Shown in pieces: positions 56,534-64,000 of a DNA stretch of 64,000 nucleotides (the stretch's first letter is position 1; the number at the start of each line of letters is the position of its first letter). Made by a program: the position numbers and the translations under genes. The stretch is taken from positions 1 through 64,000 of the forward strand of contig DATFYM010000022.1 in NCBI GenBank assembly GCA_035315065.1, given 5' to 3'. Below the pieces are notes generated by a model. It saw only the letters and a list, made by a program, of their open reading frames with translations, had not been told where the DNA came from and did no database searches. The stretch comes from DATFYM01 sp035315065. Its GTDB lineage: Bacteria > Acidobacteriota > Terriglobia > UBA7540.

Positions 56534-58684
56534 CTACGCGGCCGGCGTCAACATCTCAGCCAGCGCCGTACCTGTGTGGACGGGCGGTTGGCACGACGCC
56601 CCCGAACATACCAGCGCCACCGGCTCTCCGTCGAGGGGCAGATGAGGCAGCGTGGCCGCGAAACCCTTGGGTAAGTCATCAGCGTTGACCTGCGCAGGTT
56701 CGAAGCTGAAGACGCGCTTGCCGGCGAGCGGGGCGTGATACGCTGCGGTCAAAAGCTCACGAGTCCGCGCCTCTTCCGCAGTCCCGATCACGACCACGTC
56801 GAGCGGCGCCCGCAGGTGGTTCACCAAAGCAAGCCCGTAAGCCGCGGCGAAGATCCCGTAGTCAGGAGCCTTGGCGGCAAAGAGGTCAAGCGTTACTTTG
56901 GCCTTCTCACGGAAGTCGGCGCGGTCAGCCAGGGACGCGAGGCGATCGAGCGCCAGGACCGCGACGGAGTTGCCGGCGGGCGTCGGTGAATCCTGAAAGG
57001 ACTTGCGCGTCACGTTGAGGACCCCTTGCCGATCGGAAAGGTCCTTGGCAGTGTCGAAGAACCCTCCGGCTTCCGCATCCCAGAAGCGACGGACGGTAGT
57101 CTCCATAAGTTCGAGGGCGCGATCGTAATAGGCTCGTCGGCCTGTGACCTCATAAGCGTCAAGCAGAGCAGTGATCATGAATACCTGATCGTCGAGCAGG
57201 CCCTCGATCTGCGCGTTGCCATCGACGACGCTGTGATACATACCTTTGGCCGGGTCGTAAGCGACGGCCAGCATCCGTTCGAGTGCCTGAAGCGCCGTGG
57301 CGCGGACCGAATCGTCGTCCCAGACGGGGCCCAGCACCTTGTAGGCTTCCAGGAACGCCGAGATCATCATGCCGTTCCAGCTCGCATAAAGCGTGGTATC
57401 AACATAAGGCGTTGGGCGCTGGGCCCGGGCCGCCCGCAGCTTGATCTTGGCAGCGGCTAGAGTCTCTTCGACCTCCTGGGGTTCGAGTGTCAATCTTGCG
57501 GCGATCGCCTCAATGGGCTGGTCAATGAAGAGCACGTTCTTGGCGGGATTGTGGTGCATCTCGCCGCGCTCCTCCACGTGGTAGTACTGGGCAGCGACCT
57601 CGGCCTCCCGTTCGTTGAGTGCGGCCCGCAGCTCTTCCAACGTCCAGGTGAAGTAGTCGCCGTCGTCTTCGAGGCTGTAATCAGCGTCCTGGCTGGCGTA
57701 GAAGCCGCCCTCGGAACTGGAGAGCACTGTCCTGATAAAAGCAACCGTCCCCAACGCGATTTCGCGGAAGAAATCTTCGCCCGTGATCTGATAAGCGCGA
57801 AGATAGTCCACCAGCAAGGCCGCATTATCGTAGGACATCTTCTCGAAGTGGGGCACGATCCAGCGCTCGTCAACCGAATAGCGATGGAAGCCGCCGCCGA
57901 TCTGGTCGTACACCCCGCCGCGCCCCATGTGTTCGAGCGTAACGGTTACTGCGCTGCGCAGCCACTCCTGCCGAGACTCCAGGTAGGCGTCGAGCATCAA
58001 CTCAAGAGCCCCGGGGTGAAAGAACTTCGGGGCGGACCCGAAGCCACCGTGCTGGCGGTCGAACATCCGGCCGGCGCTGTGGATGATGCTGTCGACTACG
58101 GCTTCATCGGCGGTCTTCCCCTTCTGGCCTTGCTGGCCTTCCTTCCCGAACTTCTCGAAGCTGCTCATCGCCTGGGCGATCTGGTCCGCGCTGGACCATA
58201 TCTCCGTGCGATGGGTTTGGTAGTTGTGGGCGATCGACTGAAGCACACGCTTGAACCCGGGCCGACCCATCGCGTCATCCGGCGGAAAGTACGTGCCGCC
58301 ATAAAAAGGTTTGCCCTCGGGCGTCAGAAAGGTGGTCAGCGGCCAGCCCCCCTGTCCGGTCAGCGCGCTCACGGCCATCTGATAACGCGCGTCGATGTCC
58401 GGCCGCTCGTCGCGATCCACCTTCACCGGAACGTAGTGCTGATTGATGACCTCGGCCACCGCGTGGTTCTCGTAACTCTCCCGATCCATCACGTGGCACC
58501 AGTGGCACCAGACCGCGCCGATATCGAGCAGAATGGGCTTGTCCTCGCGCTGGGCGCGCGCAAACGCTTCGTCTCCCCATTCCAGCCAGTGGACCGGCTG
58601 ATGGGCGGCGGTGCGCAAGTAGGCGCTCTTCGCTCGCGCCAAGTCATTCGACTTCGGATTCTCGATTTCGGATTTCTGGTCCAT
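56534..58684 (-). CDS. DUF255 thioredoxin-like protein, YyaL/SSP411 family; repeat-derived N-terminus
   Basis: A 716-residue protein. The N-terminal thioredoxin-like domain holds ILLDIGAVWCHWCHVMDRES (CxxC motif WCHWC) and DRDERPDIDARY. A long (alpha/alpha)6-like domain follows (GGVYDQIGGGFHRYSVDERW, FYASQDADYSLEDDGDYFTW, YASWNGMMISAFLEAY). Members are conserved from bacteria to humans, yet their biochemical role is unsettled. Residues 3-12 (QKSEIENPKS) are encoded by degenerate TCCGAAA-type heptad words, so the start codon and N-terminus come from a repeat. The usual N-terminus begins NRLxxETSPYLxxHAxNPV; here the comparable segment starts DLARAKSAYLRTAAHQPVHW. Confidence 0.9.
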   Translation of the reverse strand: MDQKSEIENPKSNDLARAKSAYLRTAAHQPVHWLEWGDEAFARAQREDKPILLDIGAVWCHWCHVMDRESYENHAVAEVINQHYVPVKVDRDERPDIDARYQMAVSALTGQGGWPLTTFLTPEGKPFYGGTYFPPDDAMGRPGFKRVLQSIAHNYQTHRTEIWSSADQIAQAMSSFEKFGKEGQQGQKGKTADEAVVDSIIHSAGRMFDRQHGGFGSAPKFFHPGALELMLDAYLESRQEWLRSAVTVTLEHMGRGGVYDQIGGGFHRYSVDERWIVPHFEKMSYDNAALLVDYLRAYQITGEDFFREIALGTVAFIRTVLSSSEGGFYASQDADYSLEDDGDYFTWTLEELRAALNEREAEVAAQYYHVEERGEMHHNPAKNVLFIDQPIEAIAARLTLEPQEVEETLAAAKIKLRAARAQRPTPYVDTTLYASWNGMMISAFLEAYKVLGPVWDDDSVRATALQALERMLAVAYDPAKGMYHSVVDGNAQIEGLLDDQVFMITALLDAYEVTGRRAYYDRALELMETTVRRFWDAEAGGFFDTAKDLSDRQGVLNVTRKSFQDSPTPAGNSVAVLALDRLASLADRADFREKAKVTLDLFAAKAPDYGIFAAAYGLALVNHLRAPLDVVVIGTAEEARTRELLTAAYHAPLAGKRVFSFEPAQVNADDLPKGFAATLPHLPLDGEPVALVCSGASCQPPVHTGTALAEMLTPAA

Positions 58685-58840
58685 CGGTTTTGGATTCTTC
58701 GATTTTGGATTTTGGATTGAAAACTCCCGTCGATTTTGGATTTCGCATTCCGACTCTCAATCGAGGGCGGCCCCAAGGCAGATATCGCTCCGCCGGGTGC
58801 CGCCTTCAATCAAAAACCCAAAATCGAAGATCCAAAGTCA
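58640..58840. repeat. Heptad-word hairpin, family B, overlapping the DUF255 start
   Basis: The left arm has TTCGGATTCTCGATTTCGG, TTTTGGATTCTTCGATTTTG and GATTTTGGATTGAAAACTC. The right arm has TCAATCAAAAACCCAAAATC and GAAGATCCAAAGTC. It covers the DUF255 start codon and the space to DUF2203. Confidence 0.8.
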
Positions 58841-59284
58841 CTGAACCCGGTTCTTGGGAGGGGGCTCGTCCGGCGCAGCTTCATCGAGGCGCTTGCGCCC
58901 GGCAAAGCCTTCGTGAATGCCGTGCCACCACTCGATATGTTCTTCTCCCAACTTCCAGCACAAGTAGACCTCCTGACCGTTGAGGAAGCTGGGAAAATCG
59001 ATCAAGCCTGTCTCCAGGTCCTTCAGGATGCAACCGGTATCCTGGATGTGCGCCACTGCCTGCTTCAGCCGCTCGAGGAGCTGGTCCCGCTGGGCCTTGA
59101 TCCCGGCCAGCTTCCCGAGCGGTGGGACCGATCCACCCAGCGCCATCACCCGTGCCGCCGCTCGTGACAGTTCCTCGCTCAGCCGTTCCATCTCCGAATT
59201 CTGGGCGCGTGCTTGCTCGAGATGGTATTCAATCACCGGAAGGAGTTCTTCGGCCTCTTCGCGTTTGAAGTACTTCTCAGCCAT
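58838..59284 (-). CDS. DUF2203 family protein
   Basis: A 148-residue protein matching the DUF2203 family: YFKREEAEELLPVIEYHLEQ near the start, a long coiled helix pair (about 20-75), then GCILKDLETGLIDFPSFLNG and QEVYLCWKLGEEHIEWWHGI, then HEGFAGRKRLD. The WK-GE-I-WWH-HEGFAGR pattern is highly conserved in the family. No activity is known. The start at 59284 (MAEKYFK) is the family start; the frame before it runs through GTGACGA words. It lies between moaA and the DUF255 gene, same strand. Confidence 0.88.
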   Translation of the reverse strand: MAEKYFKREEAEELLPVIEYHLEQARAQNSEMERLSEELSRAAARVMALGGSVPPLGKLAGIKAQRDQLLERLKQAVAHIQDTGCILKDLETGLIDFPSFLNGQEVYLCWKLGEEHIEWWHGIHEGFAGRKRLDEAAPDEPPPKNRVQ

Positions 59285-59286
59285 AA

Positions 59287-59372
59287 GGCAGTGACAAGTG
59301 GCGAGTGACGAGTGACGAGTCAAGAGCGACGTGGCTTGCCATCTTGCTCGTCACTTGTCACTCGTCACTTTG
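59287..59372. repeat. Heptad-word hairpin, family F (GTGACGA words)
   Basis: GTGACAAGTGGCGAGTGACG, then AGTGACGAGT, face GCTCGTCACTTGTCACTCGT, then CACTTTG. It lies between moaA and DUF2203. Confidence 0.87.
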
Positions 59373-59387
59373 TCGCTTCTTCGAACC

Positions 59388-60545
59388 TCATCCTCCACGC
59401 GTGTGCATCTCGCGGTGAGGATCCTGGCGTAGATCCTCGACGCGGAAAAGCGCGTTGCGGGAATTCAAGGCCTTGCGCTGTTCCGCGCCCCGGTCGGTCC
59501 TGCCGCGCCATGCGCCGGCAATCGCTTGCGCGATCTCCCCTCGATGCGCGCCGCCCCGCAGCATCCCTTTCAAGTCGATACCCCTCTCGGCATAAAGGCA
59601 CAGCAGCCACATGCCGTCCGGCATCAAGCGGGCGCGATCGCAGGACCCGCAGAACGGGCTAGTCGTGGAGGAAATAATCCCAAAGCGCGTTCCGTCCGGC
59701 AGCACGAAGCGATCGGCAGGCGCGGTGCCGTCCTCGTGGAGAGCCTCGATGGTTCCGAACCGGCTCTCGATCCGCTGTAGCATCTCAGCGCGGGATACTA
59801 CCTGGCTCAGCGACCAGCGCGTTGCCCCGCCGACGTCCATATACTCGATGAAGCGGACCTCCACGCCGACGCCGCGGCCGTAGTCGATGAGATCAGCAAG
59901 TTCGTCGTCGTTGAAGCCGCGGATGACCACGGCGTTGAGTTTGATCCGGCTGAACCCGGCAGCACACGCCGTGGCGATACCTTGGAGCACCTCAGCGAGG
60001 CCATCGCGCCGCACCAAGGCGCGGAAGCGCTCCGGCCGCAGCGTATCCAGGCTTACGGTCAGGCGATGCAAGCCCGCCTCCCGTAGCGCCTGCGCATACT
60101 GCCCAAGCAGCAACCCGTTGGTGGTGAGAGCTAGGTCTCGCAGGAGTGGGTTCGCCGCCAGCATGCGCAGCAACTGGTCCAGGTCGCGCCGCAAGAGCGG
60201 CTCGCCGCCGGTCAAGCGCACCTTGACGACGCCCAGTCCGCTGAAGATCTCCACCAGCGCGCGGACCTCCTCGAAGTTCAGGATCTCTTCGCGCGGCAGC
60301 CACACGTACTCCTCTTCCGGCATGCAATACTGGCAGCGCAGATTGCAGCGGTCGGTGACGGACACACGAAGGTTCGCCAGCGGCCGGCCGAAGGCGTCGA
60401 GAACGCGAACCGCCGACCCGACATGGGGCTCGGGCGAGCCGGAATGCCCGGCGGCCGGGTCGGACGATTGCAAGTTCGCGCTCTCCGCGACCTTCAAGTC
60501 CCTTGGCTCCGCTAACCCAATCGTCCGATCACCTTGATCACTCAT
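59388..60545 (-). CDS. moaA: GTP 3',8-cyclase MoaA
   Basis: Radical SAM enzyme for the first step of molybdenum cofactor synthesis. The 385-residue protein has the N-terminal cluster motif RCNLRCQYCMP and the GTP/second-cluster motif CGSCDRARLMPDGMWLLC near the C-terminus, ending with the conserved Gly-Gly tail. Other blocks are LTGGEPLLRRDLDQLLRML, LTTNGLLLGQYAQALREAGL and FIEYMDVGGATRW. The first 45 residues are extra and variable; translation may begin nearer RVLDAFGRPLANLRVSVTDR. No other moa/moe genes are in the window. Confidence 0.95.
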   Translation of the reverse strand: MSDQGDRTIGLAEPRDLKVAESANLQSSDPAAGHSGSPEPHVGSAVRVLDAFGRPLANLRVSVTDRCNLRCQYCMPEEEYVWLPREEILNFEEVRALVEIFSGLGVVKVRLTGGEPLLRRDLDQLLRMLAANPLLRDLALTTNGLLLGQYAQALREAGLHRLTVSLDTLRPERFRALVRRDGLAEVLQGIATACAAGFSRIKLNAVVIRGFNDDELADLIDYGRGVGVEVRFIEYMDVGGATRWSLSQVVSRAEMLQRIESRFGTIEALHEDGTAPADRFVLPDGTRFGIISSTTSPFCGSCDRARLMPDGMWLLCLYAERGIDLKGMLRGGAHRGEIAQAIAGAWRGRTDRGAEQRKALNSRNALFRVEDLRQDPHREMHTRGG

Positions 60546-60801
60546 CGAGTCACGGCCTTACTCGCCCTGGAAGATCACGGCCGCCGAAGGCGCGAAGCCG
60601 GAAGGACGGCTGAAGTGCAATCACTTCCCCTCCAGAATCTCGCGGCGCTTCCCGTCGCAGGGAGTCGCGCCCAGGTCCGCGTGCGTAAACTTCGTACTGA
60701 TGCCCATGACGGGATTATAGCACCCCTCGAAAGTGCTCGGCGCCGCTCCGCCCTTTGTCACTTTGCTGTCTCAAAGCAACGGGGCGAACGGGGCCTGGAG
60801 A

Positions 60802-62745
60802 TCACTTGACTTGACTGGAACCCGATGGAACTAGCGGGCACGCGGTCGGTGGGATATTGAGCTGAAGGAACGTCACACCGTATCCGTTCAATGTCACCGT
60901 GAAGCGCGATGCGGGAGTGATCGGCGTCGCCGAGGGGCCTTGGGCGGGGTCCGTGCTGGCGTCGATCGTTACCTGGGTGGCGGAGCTGAAGGCGCCGAGC
61001 GCGGAGACGTCCACGATCACGGTGCGGGTTGCGCCCGGACCGTTGTTGTCGGTTCTAGGATTCATTACCGTGTGGTTCGCGATCATCACCACGACGTAGT
61101 TCCCGCTGCAGACGACATTCGTGGTGGCCAGAGTTTCCACGGTTGTGGATTCAGTCGAGGTCAAATTCAAGATAGAGGCGGCGGGGTTGCCGGGGCCGCC
61201 GATCACGATTCCCCCGCCTAGTGGCTTTGGGCAAGACTCGCAAGAAAACCCGAAATATCGCTGCAACCAGTAGTCCACCCAGTAGCTGAGGTAGGTCTTC
61301 CCGGTGCTGGAATCCACTTCGCCAAACTGCTGGTCGGCACCGAAATCCCAGTGGTAGAGGGCGTGCGCCCCAGCCTGGGTGAGTTGCGAGAACACGTAGG
61401 GACGCCAACCGGCAAAGAAAGCGCTGGTGCCGCGCTGATCGGTGACGAACTTTTGTTTGGGATTACACGTGCTATTACCGCTGGCGTTGGGGAAGTCGGC
61501 GTTGACGTTGTTCTCAGTCACCCAAACCGGCGCGTTCGCCAGATTCGGATTCGTCTTGAGTTGCGAGTAGATGTACTTGACGTCGGGAGCGAAGTATCCC
61601 TCGACGGTGTCAAAGACCTGCTGGTCTAAATCCGACTGGTTGCAGGACGAGTAGAAGTGGGTGGCCACGGCATCGACTTGCGCCGTGACACCAGAAACGA
61701 AGGTGGGCAGGTAGCCGCGAGGGTCGCCCGGACTGCCCGGGAAGTCGGAGAGTTCCACCGCCACAAACTTGATCGGAACCTGCGATTGCGCCGCCTGCAT
61801 CGCGGGCACGACGGTGTTATAGAGGCTAACGTACTGGGACGCGTCAAGGCCATTGATATTGGGCTCGTTGAAGATGCCCCACCAGATGACCGGCGTGACG
61901 ACCATGGCCGAATGGACGTGGCTCTGGCCGTTCGCGTCGGTAAAGCCGGTGAACGTGTTGTAATACTGCACCACGTTGGCGGCGTAGTCGGCGAAGTCCT
62001 GGAAGTGGCTCGGCTCGAGGTGGCCGGTGCTCGGATCATCCATCCAGGAGGGCCCCACCGCAAGCTGAAGCTCCGGGCTGTTGTCCGTCACGCTGCTTAC
62101 CGGGTCCAGAATTGCATCCAGTTTGCTGAAATCCCAGGTGTTCTGGGACGACTCGGGCGTGCCTTGCGAAACCGGCTGCAAACGGATGTGCTGCGGACCC
62201 AGATTGTTCAGCGTGGCGCTGGCGCCGGGATTGCTGGTAAAGAACTGGTAATCCCACTCGGCCGGCTGAAACGAGGTCGACATGAAGGCATTCAGACCGC
62301 CGTCTCCTCCCACGTTGGTGTTGACCGTGGATTGAACCGTGGCCACGATGGCGATCACCAGCGTCAGGTTGGCACTGGCGACGCTGCCGCCATTGCTGGC
62401 ATTGATCGTGACGGGGTAACTGCCGGCGGCCGGAGGGCCCGGCGCCTGAGGGGTAAACTTCACCGTACCGCGATCCCCGCCGTTCGGCGAGGTGGTCTCG
62501 GTGTTCACGCCCGCCGGGACCGAAGTGGTGGTAAGGGTGACAGAAGACGTGTCCCCAGCCGTGCGACTAACGGTGACGGTAACCGACACCGGAGTTCCAT
62601 CCTGACCGGCAGTCACCGTGCTTGACGAGAGAGAGATGGAAATCGGAGGGAGCGGATTCTGGATGGGCGGTGGCTGGCTGGACGAGCCGCCGCACGAAGC
62701 GGCAACCAAGGCCGTGCCCAAGAGGGCCGCCAGAAGGAGTCGCAT
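60802..62745 (-). CDS. Lipoprotein with Ig-like domain and TIM-barrel glycoside-hydrolase-like domain
   Basis: A 647-residue lipoprotein. RLLLAALLGTALVAASC is a lipoprotein signal with Cys at residue 18. A Pro/Ser linker and an Ig/cadherin-like domain (ISLSSSTVTAGQDGTPVSV, then VTINASNGGSVASANLTLVI) follow to about residue 135. The catalytic-looking domain contains VTPVIWWGIFNEPNING, the N-E-P pattern of clan GH-A acid/base sites. A second candidate acid is in APVWVTENNVNADFPN, on a later strand. A C-terminal beta domain follows. It resembles GH39/GH5-like glycosidases but family and substrate are uncertain. The ATG at 62745 is chosen for the signal; the upstream 58 codons lack similarity. 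Confidence 0.72.
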   Translation of the reverse strand: MRLLLAALLGTALVAASCGGSSSQPPPIQNPLPPISISLSSSTVTAGQDGTPVSVTVTVSRTAGDTSSVTLTTTSVPAGVNTETTSPNGGDRGTVKFTPQAPGPPAAGSYPVTINASNGGSVASANLTLVIAIVATVQSTVNTNVGGDGGLNAFMSTSFQPAEWDYQFFTSNPGASATLNNLGPQHIRLQPVSQGTPESSQNTWDFSKLDAILDPVSSVTDNSPELQLAVGPSWMDDPSTGHLEPSHFQDFADYAANVVQYYNTFTGFTDANGQSHVHSAMVVTPVIWWGIFNEPNINGLDASQYVSLYNTVVPAMQAAQSQVPIKFVAVELSDFPGSPGDPRGYLPTFVSGVTAQVDAVATHFYSSCNQSDLDQQVFDTVEGYFAPDVKYIYSQLKTNPNLANAPVWVTENNVNADFPNASGNSTCNPKQKFVTDQRGTSAFFAGWRPYVFSQLTQAGAHALYHWDFGADQQFGEVDSSTGKTYLSYWVDYWLQRYFGFSCESCPKPLGGGIVIGGPGNPAASILNLTSTESTTVETLATTNVVCSGNYVVVMIANHTVMNPRTDNNGPGATRTVIVDVSALGAFSSATQVTIDASTDPAQGPSATPITPASRFTVTLNGYGVTFLQLNIPPTACPLVPSGSSQVK

Positions 62746-62979
62746 GATGTTCCTACTTTCTCTCCTCCGTGGTCCCAATCTTACCAGAAAACTGACCTGA
62801 TCGAGGGTGCGCAACAACCTCACGCGCCGATCTGCTGCGGGGGCGGGAACTTTCACTTTTTGCGTCGCACACGCGTGGGGCGGTGACCGCCTGCGCTTGT
62901 CACCACCGTTCGGCATCAAGCTTCTTATGCAGGCGCAGTTCAGACGGGTCCCGCCGCGGCGCGCCCGGGTCCGAAGCCG

Positions 62980-63344
62980 TCAGGCGGGTTCCTGATAGAG
63001 GCCGATCACGTTTCCAGCAGGGTCGCGAAACCTCGCAGTGATCTCGGGCGCGTCGGCGCCGATCGGCCGCACCACCTCGCCACCGTTGGCGACGATCGCG
63101 TCAAGGGTCGCGGCCACGTTGTCGACATGACGTAAACGAGAAGGCCGGGCTCTGACGCGGGTGGGCGCCCGAGGACCCAGGCGCCGCTCACTTCGCCGGT
63201 CGTATCGTCAAAGGCGGTGCTGCCATCACCGCGTTGCCTGATGTGCCAGCCGAAGGCCCGTCCGTAGAAGTCGGCCGAGTGCGCAATGTCAGTGGCGGGA
63301 ATCTCAAGGTAGCAGATTTTACCGTTCGCACGTGTGGGAGGCAT
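62980..63344 (-). pseudogene. VOC-family (glyoxalase-like) protein with a frameshift
   Basis: The first part, from the ATG at 63344, reads NGKICYLEIPATDIAHSADF, then YGRAFGWHIRQ and GEVSGAWVLG, and ends LLVYVM. At about 63125-63129 one base appears to be missing. In the next frame the protein resumes VDNVAATLDAIVANGGEVVR, then PIGADAPEITARFRDPAGNV and IGLYQEPA, stopping at 62980. Joined, this is a complete VOC domain of about 120 residues. Either a real inactivating deletion or a sequencing error. Confidence 0.75.
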
Positions 63345-63519
63345 GGTTGTTCTCCAGGGCGCTGTAAATCCGGCAAGGTAGCGCGTCCATAAGGTCGTCG
63401 GCTTCAGCTTCGTCGAACCAGACTTCTCCTCCGCCACGCCTAAGGGCAGCCCGTTGGGACAGGCCTTGTGTCTGTCCCTCAAGAGCGACCACCAAGGGAC
63501 CACCGCTACTTGCTACGTG

Positions 63520-64000
63520 CTACGCCGTCGCATCGGCTGCCTTTTTGCCGGGACGAGCCACAGCCACCACGATGCTGCCCAGCAAGCCGCCTATCACCGT
63601 CGTCCATCCGATCCAAAAGGTCATCTGGGGCAACACGCCGATCTCTAACCACTTGTGCAAAACCGAAACGCCGGCCATGTAGGGCGGCGCCACGTCGTAG
63701 TGGGTGCCCCACCCCTGGCCACCGTTTCCGTTCATGGCGATGAACATGATGATCACCACGGGGATGCGCGCTGCCAGGGCGTAGGCGAGCAGGGTATTCC
63801 CCAGAGCCTTCCAACCCAGCCTAGGGACGAATGCGCCCACCAGCATGATGAGAGAGCCAACCAGAAATAGAACAGGCGACGGCGGATTGCCCGGTTTGGG
63901 GAACTCAATGAAACCTCCCAGAACCATGACCGCCAGCCCGGCAAGGGCCGCGCCGATGGACTTGCCCGCGCTCGCCGGCCCCTGGCCCGCCGCCGCGAGC
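63520..64000 (-). CDS. Membrane protein of unknown function, 5' end beyond the window
   Basis: The frame is open from 63520 to the window edge. It encodes at least four hydrophobic segments: IGAALAGLAVMVLGGFIEF, VLFLVGSLIMLVGAFVP, LLAYALAARIPVVIIMFIAM and MTFWIGWTTVIGGLLGSIVVAVA. The first possible ATG inside is at 63927, but the earlier residues (ending GQGPASAGKSIGAALAG) read naturally as the N-terminal part, so the true start probably lies just outside. Short Gly/Asn loop GNGGQGWGTHYD. I recognise no specific family; the tail is basic, then Ala-rich. Confidence 0.6.
   Translation of the reverse strand, partial: LAAAGQGPASAGKSIGAALAGLAVMVLGGFIEFPKPGNPPSPVLFLVGSLIMLVGAFVPRLGWKALGNTLLAYALAARIPVVIIMFIAMNGNGGQGWGTHYDVAPPYMAGVSVLHKWLEIGVLPQMTFWIGWTTVIGGLLGSIVVAVARPGKKAADATA

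Noticed and set aside
1..64000. tRNA or rRNA genes
   Set aside because: I scanned for T-arm patterns such as GGTTCGAATCC with a matching acceptor stem, and for rRNA landmarks, and saw none. A short tRNA could still have been missed by eye.

Overview
The window looks like a chromosomal segment of a GC-rich, Gram-negative soil or sediment bacterium, most likely Acidobacteriota. This is an inference from content. There are two PEP-CTERM proteins, a DmsE-type decaheme cytochrome with an MtrB/PioB-type porin, a KorAB 2-oxoacid:ferredoxin oxidoreductase, several secreted M28 peptidases and glycosidases, and many solitary housekeeping genes separated by repeat-filled intergenic spaces. I see no rRNA, tRNA or CRISPR array.

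Layout. 1-3.7 kb: the tail of a probable RiPP-maturation radical SAM protein, then glnD. 3.7-13.4 kb: an accessory region with a degenerate 150-bp tandem repeat, a VapBC toxin-antitoxin pair between two copies of a MITE-like element, a ParA-like ATPase plus HEPN RNase operon, an HTH regulator plus HD phosphohydrolase pair, a fragment of a restriction endonuclease, BrnTA, a truncated ORF6N protein and an N4-cytosine-type DNA methyltransferase. 13.6-29.7 kb: core and envelope genes (Pal, membrane protein, esterase, PEP-CTERM, queA, rlmI, M28-PDZ peptidase, PD40 propeller, SDR, korAB). 29.9-38.1 kb: two more VapBC-like modules around larE, a ChbG-like deacetylase, a histone-deacetylase-like enzyme, glmS and argJ. 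38.4-51.1 kb: a membrane-anchored protein, a multipass M28 peptidase, ilvD, an EamA transporter, a large (alpha/alpha)6 glycosidase, and a TIM-barrel epimerase-like protein beside a GMC oxidoreductase. 51.7-55.5 kb: a porin-cytochrome operon with a CRP/FNR-like site upstream. 55.6-64 kb: a PEP-CTERM protein, a DUF255 thioredoxin-like protein, DUF2203, moaA, a glycosidase-like lipoprotein, a frameshifted VOC protein and a truncated membrane protein.

The most striking feature is the intergenic DNA. At least ten sequence-unrelated repeat families share one architecture: degenerate tandem 7-base words facing their own reverse complement, sometimes nested. An eleventh family does the same with an 8-base word. 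At least two families also keep a conserved spacer between copies, so they behave like dispersed elements. They sit at gene ends, supply stop codons or terminal residues to several genes, and in one case lie in frame inside a secreted protein. Other points worth attention are the ParA-HEPN operon, the MITE pair around VapBC, a GlmS whose catalytic N-terminal cysteine codon reads as serine, and toxin-antitoxin promoters that predict leaderless mRNAs.
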